Positions 7,368-11,102 of a DNA stretch of 11,102 bases are shown in pieces; position 1 is the first letter of the stretch; each line of letters begins with the position of its first letter. The DNA is from Thermoanaerobaculaceae bacterium. Its GTDB lineage: Bacteria; Acidobacteriota; Thermoanaerobaculia; Thermoanaerobaculales; Thermoanaerobaculaceae. A model generated the notes under the pieces. The model saw only the letters and a program-made list of their open reading frames with translations, made no database searches and had not been told where the DNA came from. Made by a program: the position numbers and the translations under genes. Location: contig JALHTD010000013.1 in the NCBI GenBank assembly GCA_022865555.1, positions 1-11,102 of the forward strand, read 5' to 3'.

Positions 7368-9518
7368 GTGCCACAGAACACTCGCGTTCGCGGCGCGTTG
7401 CTGGTCCTCTTTGCCCTGGCCGCAATCGGGCCGGGCTCTTGGACCCGGGCTGCCGATCCTCCGCAGCAGGTTCCCACGCCTCCCCAGGCCACGAAGATTC
7501 CCAAGGTCCTCGAGATGCACGGGGAGAAAAGGGTCGACGACTACTTCTGGATGAACGACCGGAACGACCCAAAGGTCGTCGCCTACCTCGAGGCGGAGAA
7601 CGCCTACGCGGCTGCCGTGATGCAGCCGACCGCGAAGCTCCAGGCCAGGCTCTACGAGGAGATGGCCGGCCGCCTCAAGCCTGACGATGAGTCGGTTGCG
7701 GTCGAGGACACCGGCTACCTCTACTACACGCGGTACGAGAAGGGGAAGGAGTATCCCCTCTACTGCCGGAGGAAGGGTTCTCGGACGGCCGCGGAAGAGG
7801 TGATGCTCGACGTGAACGTCCTTGCCGCGGGCCACAAGCTGTACAAGACGGCCGGCCTGACCGTGAGCCCCGACAACAGGGTCCTGGCGTTCGGCGTGGA
7901 CACCTCGGGCAACTTGATGTACACGATCTTCTTCAAGGACCTGGCCGCCGGGAAGATGCTCCCGGACGAAATCCCGGGCACCCCTGCCGAGGTCGCCTGG
8001 GCCGCGGACAGCAGGACCGTCTTCTACACGACCAACGACGCGACGGTGCGCGCCTACAGGGTCATGCGCCACGTCCTCGGCGAGCCGCTGGAGCGCGACG
8101 CCCTCTTCTTCCAGGAGGACGACGTCAGGTTCGAGCTGTCGTTGAGGCTCTCGAAGTCGCGCAAGTACGTGCTCGTGGGCACCTCGAGCGAGACCTCCTC
8201 CGAGTACAGGTACCTGGACTCGTCGAACCCGCAGGGAAAGCTCGAGGTCTTCCAGGCAAGGACGCCGGGCCTGCGCTACTGGGTGGAGCACGGGGGCGGC
8301 AAGTTCTACATCCGGACAGACCTCGACGCACCGAACTTCCGGCTCATGGAGGCCGACCCGGGCAAGACCACCAAGGAGAGCTGGAGACCGGTGGTCGCGT
8401 ACCAGCCAAGCGTGCTCCTGGAGGACGTCGACGTCTTCGACGGCTACATCGTCCTCGCCGAGCGCGCGGGCGGGCTGCCGCGCCTACGGGTGATCCGCCT
8501 CTCGGACGGCACGCAGCGCACCGTCGCGTTCGTGGATGCGGCGTACGACGCCGGGCTCGAGAAGAACCCGGAGCTCAGGAGTCGAGCCTTCCGCTTCTAT
8601 TACGCCTCGCCGATCGTGCCGCACTCCATCTACGAGTACGACCTCCAGACCGGGAAGCAGAGGCTGCTCAAGCAGGACCAGGTCCTCGGCGGCTACGACC
8701 CGAAGAGATACGAGGTGCGCCGCCTGGCGGCACCCGCCCCGGACGGGGCGCGCGTCCCGATCTCACTCGTGTTCAGGAAGGGGATGCGTCAGGACGGCAA
8801 GAACCCGCTGCTCCTGTGCGGCTACGGCGCCTACGGGAGCACCGAGGTCTGCAGGCCCGGCTTCGAGCCCGAGCGCATCAGCCTGCTCGACCGCGGCTTC
8901 GTGTACGCCATCGCCCACGTGCGCGGCGGCCAGGAGTTGGGGCGCGCCTGGTACGAGGACGGCAAGCTCCTTCACAAGAAGAACACCTACTCCGACTTCA
9001 TCGCCTGCGCCGAGTACCTGGTCGCGCGGAGATACACCGACCCCACGAGGCTTTTCGCCAACGGTCTCAGCGCCGGGGGCATGCTGATGGCGGTCGTGGC
9101 CAACTGGCGGCCCGTGCTCTTCAAGGGGATCATCGCCGAGGTTCCCTGGACGGACGTGGTGACGGACAGCCTGAACCCGAACCTGCCGCTGACCACGGTC
9201 GAGTACGAGGAGTGGGGGGACCCGAGCAGCAAGGAGGTCTACGACTACCTGCTCTCGTACTCGCCGTACGACAACGTCAAGGCGCAGGCCTACCCCACGA
9301 TGCTGGTCACCGCGACGTTCAACGACACCCAGGTCATGTACTGGAGCCCGGCCAAGTGGGTGGCCAAGCTCAGAGCGATAAAAACCGACAACAACGTGAT
9401 CCTGTTCGTGACCAACATGGCCTCGGGTCACAGCGGCGCCAGTGGCCGTCTGGAGAAGTACAAACTGACCGCCCTGAAGTACGCCTTCATGCTCAACCTG
9501 CTCGGGAAGCCAAACTAG
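7368..9518 (+). CDS. Exported oligopeptidase B-like serine peptidase, family S9A
   Basis: The 716-residue product has an N-terminal signal peptide (residues about 7-28, ending WTRAA), a beta-propeller (about 90-430) and an alpha/beta-hydrolase domain at the C-terminus. The catalytic triad is Ser568 in GLSAGGM, Asp653 in FNDTQVMYWSPAKW and His688 in SGHSGASGR; the Ser-Asp and Asp-His spacings (85 and 35) match E. coli oligopeptidase B. Glu612 and Glu614 (VEYEEWG) occupy the place of the Glu pair that selects Arg/Lys at P1 in that enzyme. E. coli PtrB is cytosolic, whereas this one is predicted to be exported. The start is GTG 7368, six bases after GGAG (7358-7361); a TTG at 7356 would overlap that Shine-Dalgarno. 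It lies 32 bp after the CapA-type gene, as expected for an operon. It probably trims peptides after basic residues in the periplasm. The local name ptrB/opdB is not applied because of the different localisation. Confidence 0.9.
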   Translation: MPQNTRVRGALLVLFALAAIGPGSWTRAADPPQQVPTPPQATKIPKVLEMHGEKRVDDYFWMNDRNDPKVVAYLEAENAYAAAVMQPTAKLQARLYEEMAGRLKPDDESVAVEDTGYLYYTRYEKGKEYPLYCRRKGSRTAAEEVMLDVNVLAAGHKLYKTAGLTVSPDNRVLAFGVDTSGNLMYTIFFKDLAAGKMLPDEIPGTPAEVAWAADSRTVFYTTNDATVRAYRVMRHVLGEPLERDALFFQEDDVRFELSLRLSKSRKYVLVGTSSETSSEYRYLDSSNPQGKLEVFQARTPGLRYWVEHGGGKFYIRTDLDAPNFRLMEADPGKTTKESWRPVVAYQPSVLLEDVDVFDGYIVLAERAGGLPRLRVIRLSDGTQRTVAFVDAAYDAGLEKNPELRSRAFRFYYASPIVPHSIYEYDLQTGKQRLLKQDQVLGGYDPKRYEVRRLAAPAPDGARVPISLVFRKGMRQDGKNPLLLCGYGAYGSTEVCRPGFEPERISLLDRGFVYAIAHVRGGQELGRAWYEDGKLLHKKNTYSDFIACAEYLVARRYTDPTRLFANGLSAGGMLMAVVANWRPVLFKGIIAEVPWTDVVTDSLNPNLPLTTVEYEEWGDPSSKEVYDYLLSYSPYDNVKAQAYPTMLVTATFNDTQVMYWSPAKWVAKLRAIKTDNNVILFVTNMASGHSGASGRLEKYKLTALKYAFMLNLLGKPN

Positions 9519-9585
9519 GCAGCCGCTTGCTTGCACGCACCGGTTAGGCACACATCCGAGAGAGGAGCAGTCGTGCCGCGCTGAG

Positions 9586-9615
9586 AAAAAAGGGGCCGCC
9601 CACGCGGGCGGCCCC
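9586..9615 (-). terminator. Rho-independent terminator of the downstream minus-strand gene
   Basis: Arms GGGGCCGCCC (9592-9601) and GGGCGGCCCC (9606-9615) flank loop ACGC. Six A on the plus strand (9586-9591) give a U6 tract on the minus-strand transcript, so it ends the gene whose stop is at 9644. With no T-tract on the plus side it is a poor terminator for the convergent peptidase gene. Confidence 0.85.
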
Positions 9616-9643
9616 TGGTCTCGAAACGTGCGAAAGGTCGGTT

Positions 9644-10042
9644 CTACTCCTTGCTGGTGACCGTGACGTGTGTCTCTTTACCCTTACCCGCGATGCTCAA
9701 CAGGAAGCCGTCCATGCGGGGTATGTGGACCTCGGAAAGATACCTCTCCCCGTTCTCCATCTTGTCGAAGACTACCGTGCCCTCCTTGGCACCGGTATCC
9801 GCGAGCCGCTCTATGACCTGGACCAAGACCTGCCCGCCGCCCTCCTTGCTCCGGATGGTCAGTGTTCTCTCGTCGTTGCCTTCCGTCCGAATCTCGTAGC
9901 GGCCGGCCGGCATTTCCTTGTCCTTCACGATGAAGCTGAAGGGGATGTTCACGGACAGGGCGCCTGACGCCCAGGCGAGACTCACGGCCAGGCCGAGCGC
10001 AAAGACAGCAACCACTACCGCCGCTAAAACCTGCTTCCTCAT
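9644..10042 (-). CDS. Small exported protein of unknown function, copy 1
   Basis: The 132-residue product has a clear signal peptide (MRKQ, hydrophobic core 6-24, AWA-S cleavage site near 25/26). The mature part of about 107 residues starts with SVNIPFSFIVKDKEMPAGRYEI and is rich in alternating hydrophobic residues, suggesting a small beta-sandwich. I know this pattern from uncharacterised exported proteins common in Acidobacteriota; no function is established. GGGAG (10052 to 10048) lies five bases before ATG 10042. It is about 70% identical by eye to the second copy whose ORF ends at 10505, with conservation running the full length and short gaps near residues 56-72 and 120. There are no cysteines and no catalytic motif, so a structural, binding or chaperone-like role in the envelope is more likely than an enzyme (inference). 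It converges on the peptidase gene. Confidence 0.85.
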   Translation of the reverse strand: MRKQVLAAVVVAVFALGLAVSLAWASGALSVNIPFSFIVKDKEMPAGRYEIRTEGNDERTLTIRSKEGGGQVLVQVIERLADTGAKEGTVVFDKMENGERYLSEVHIPRMDGFLLSIAGKGKETHVTVTSKE

Positions 10043-10059
10043 AGACTCTCCCTTCTGTT

Positions 10060-10073
10060 GGGTTCGGAAACCC
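10060..10073 (-). promoter_or_regulatory. 5'-UTR stem-loop with UNCG tetraloop, copy 1
   Basis: On the minus strand GGGTT-TCCG-AACCC forms a 5-bp stem closed by the very stable UCCG loop, 17 bases before the start codon and just upstream of the Shine-Dalgarno. The second copy has the matching element GGGCT-TACG-AGCCC at 10908-10921, where one stem pair has changed U-A to C-G and the loop is still UNCG. It is likely an mRNA stability or translation-control element. Confidence 0.55.
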
Positions 10074-10095
10074 TATCCACTGCCCGGCCGGTGGC

Positions 10096-10137
10096 TTGAG
10101 CGCAAGCCGTGAGGCGGGGGTTTGAGCGGCAAGCCGT
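10096..10137. repeat. Pair of imperfect 15/16-bp direct repeats
   Basis: TTGAGCGCAAGCCGT at 10096-10110 and TTGAGCGGCAAGCCGT at 10122-10137 differ by one inserted G and start 26 bases apart. The first copy also sits in a 6-bp hairpin (GGCTTG 10093-10098, CAAGCC 10103-10108); the second can form a similar hairpin with one G-T pair. They lie upstream of minus-strand copy 1 and could be protein-binding sites or relics of an older duplication. Confidence 0.4.
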
Positions 10138-10229
10138 AAAGATTCGATTTACTATCAATGCCAACACTGCCTGCGGTGGGTCTATTCCGGGATGCCGGGT
10201 GTGGATGGCGTTCTCGAAACTCGATGTCC

Positions 10230-10296
10230 TCCCGAGCCCTTCGACTCCGCTGCCGTTCTCCCCCACCCAGATCCCTCAGGTTTTCAGCGCTCGGGA
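10230..10296. repeat. REP-like intergenic element with 7-bp inverted ends
   Basis: TCCCGAG (10230-10236) and CTCGGGA (10290-10296) are perfect inverted ends around about 50 bases that include CCCTTCGACTCCGCTG and CCAGATCCCTCAGG. The wording resembles the dispersed 'AGATCCCTC...CGGGATGAC' family found between genes in several soil phyla. Membership is from memory of the pattern; it occurs once in this window. Confidence 0.4.
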
Positions 10297-10319
10297 TGAC
10301 TTCCGAAAGCGGCTTCGTG

Positions 10320-10443
10320 TCAGCGGCAGGCGAACAGCCGGGCCGGGGCGGGGCAGAACCGCGCCATCCGCTGCACCCACGCAGGGTCGAGCTGGTCGGG
10401 CGTGTCGCCTGGCTCGTGGCAGGGGGGAGAAGTTCTCGAAGAA
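10320..10443 (-). pseudogene. C-terminal remnant of a probable M28 family metallopeptidase
   Basis: A minus-strand frame ending in TGA at 10322-10320 reads CHEPGDTPDQLDPAWVQRMA and about 16 more residues. This matches the C-terminal block of M28 aminopeptidases, where the last zinc-binding His begins a 'H-x3-DT-x-D-x-LD' motif. Just upstream a different frame reads VCFFENFSP, the usual preceding strand. The two join if one G is removed from the run of six at 10422-10427, so the remnant is frameshifted. Everything N-terminal is missing: the neighbouring terminator hairpin starts at 10445. No start codon or Shine-Dalgarno remains, so it should not be translated. The family call rests on a short motif. 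Confidence 0.45.
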
Positions 10444-10444
10444 G

Positions 10445-10484
10445 CAGACCCAGGGGCCGCCCACGCGGGCGGCCCCTGGGTCTG
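10445..10484 (-). terminator. Terminator-like hairpin after small exported protein copy 2
   Basis: An 18-bp perfect stem (10445-10462 with 10467-10484) carries loop ACGC; the inner ten pairs are identical to the terminator at 9592-9615. It lies about 20 bases after the stop of copy 2. On the minus strand the hairpin is followed by CTTCTTC rather than a run of U, so termination may be less efficient than at copy 1, or the hairpin may act mainly as a 3'-end stabiliser. Confidence 0.6.
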
Positions 10485-10504
10485 AAACGTTCGAAAGCTC
10501 AGTA

Positions 10505-10891
10505 CTACTCTTTGCCGGTGACCGTTACGTGCTTTTCCTTGCCCCCCGCGATGCCCACCAGGAAGCCGTCCTGGCCGGGGACGTGGACCTCGGAAAGATA
10601 AGTCTTCCCGTCCTCCATCTTGTCGAAGACCACCTTGGGCTCCTTGCCACCGGTGTCCGCGAGCCGCTCGATGACCGGGACAAAGAATTGCGCTCCCTTG
10701 TCGCCCCGGATGGCCAGGTTGGTCTCGCCTTCCGTCCGAATCTCATAGCGGCCGGCCGGCAATTCCTTGTCCTTCACGATGAAGCTGAAGGGGATGTCCA
10801 CGGACACTGCGGCTGCCGCCCAGGCGAGACTCCCGGCCAGGCCGAGCGCAAACACCGCAACCACTACCGCCGCCAGAATCTGCTTCTTCAT
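10505..10891 (-). CDS. Small exported protein of unknown function, copy 2
   Basis: The 128-residue product is a close paralogue of the protein ending at 9644: MKKQILAAVV signal peptide (core 6-24, AWA near 23-25), then SVDIPFSFIVKDKELPAGRY, VIERLADTG (73-81), VVFDKMEDG (87-95), YLSEVH (98-103) and a terminal HVTVTGKE. Differences cluster at residues 56-72 and 105-120, with net shortening by four residues. GGAG (10902 to 10899) sits seven bases before ATG 10891. The frame stays open upstream to an ATG at 10972, but that extension would cover the conserved 5'-UTR stem-loop and precede a clean signal peptide, so it is rejected. Function is unknown. Conservation of the ORF, 5'-UTR hairpin and terminator in both copies points to duplication of a whole transcription unit. 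Confidence 0.85.
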   Translation of the reverse strand: MKKQILAAVVVAVFALGLAGSLAWAAAAVSVDIPFSFIVKDKELPAGRYEIRTEGETNLAIRGDKGAQFFVPVIERLADTGGKEPKVVFDKMEDGKTYLSEVHVPGQDGFLVGIAGGKEKHVTVTGKE

Positions 10892-10907
10892 GTCTGTTCT
10901 CCTTTGT

Positions 10908-10921
10908 GGGCTCGTAAGCCC
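10908..10921 (-). promoter_or_regulatory. 5'-UTR stem-loop with UNCG tetraloop, copy 2
   Basis: On the minus strand GGGCT-TACG-AGCCC forms a 5-bp stem with a UACG loop, 16 bases before the start codon. The flanking AGTGGACA and the trailing CCA-ACA-like bases also match copy 1 (AGTGGATA). Compared with 10060-10073, the fourth stem pair is C-G instead of U-A, a compensatory change that keeps the stem. Confidence 0.55.
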
Positions 10922-11102
10922 TGTCCACTTCACGTTTTGTAATTCACTCGTGGCCATGCGTATGCGTCTCATTCACCATTCGAAACGCCAGGCCAGGCGG
11001 GCGTATTCCACTGCGCAGGGTGTTCGCCGCGACCCCCGGGGGGTGTGGCCTGGGACCTCGTAAATGTGTGCCGGGTCTAGCGGTTGGCGAGCAGCCAGGT
11101 CG

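Noticed and set aside
9555..9584. GAGAGGAG followed by GTG-CCG-CGC-TGA after the peptidase gene
   Set aside because: It looks like a ribosome site and start, but the frame stops after three codons. At most it is a relic.
10135..10163. TTGGCA / TTTACG as a minus-strand promoter for copy 1
   Set aside because: The -10 match is poor (three of six) and no better pair was found nearby.
10109..10942. Long plus-strand frame across the duplicated region
   Set aside because: It is antisense to copy 2 and the terminator, with no ribosome site. The minus-strand proteins have signal peptides and a conserved paralogue.
10892..10972. N-terminal extension of small protein copy 2 to ATG 10972
   Set aside because: It would run through the conserved 5'-UTR hairpin and Shine-Dalgarno, and copy 1 has no counterpart.
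11077..11100. Possible last codons of a minus-strand gene (TWLLANR then TAG) entering from the right edge
   Set aside because: Seven codons are too few to support a gene. The rest of 10922-11076 shows no convincing coding signal or RNA gene.

Overview
The window is GC-rich, Gram-negative bacterial DNA with densely packed genes. An outer-membrane TonB-dependent receptor with an N-terminal carboxypeptidase-regulatory-like domain and no SusD partner, a run of exported hydrolases, and small exported proteins of the 'IPFSFIV...PAGRYEI' type together suggest Acidobacteriota or a close relative. That placement is inference from gene content; no marker gene is present.

Layout, plus strand: (1) the 3' part of a YfcC/DcuC-superfamily multispanning transporter, cut by the left edge; (2) a FadR-type GntR regulator (wHTH + FCD) with its own extended -10 promoter and AT-rich AGATAT repeats in its leader; (3) a 913-residue TonB-dependent receptor ending at a strong GAAA-tetraloop terminator; (4) a gene cluster encoding a signal-peptide-bearing cyanophycinase-like S51 peptidase, a signal-peptide-bearing CapA/PgsA-type metallophosphatase-fold protein, and a signal-peptide-bearing oligopeptidase B-like S9 peptidase with complete catalytic triad.

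The last ~1.5 kb is on the minus strand: two closely similar genes for small exported proteins (132 and 128 residues), facing the cluster convergently. Each copy has the same parts: a 5'-UTR stem-loop with a UNCG tetraloop, a Shine-Dalgarno, the ORF, and a GGGGCCGCCC-armed terminator. The ~460 bases between the two ORFs hold no intact gene. They contain a pair of direct repeats, a ~67-bp REP-like element with 7-bp inverted ends, a frameshifted C-terminal remnant of what looks like an M28 metallopeptidase, and the terminator of the upstream copy.

Read together, genes 1-6 look like a peptide/poly-amino-acid scavenging locus: outer-membrane uptake, exported amide/peptide hydrolases (two of which, by family, act at basic residues), an inner-membrane transporter and a metabolite-responsive regulator. 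The combination is an inference from adjacency and families. No single gene proves the substrate.
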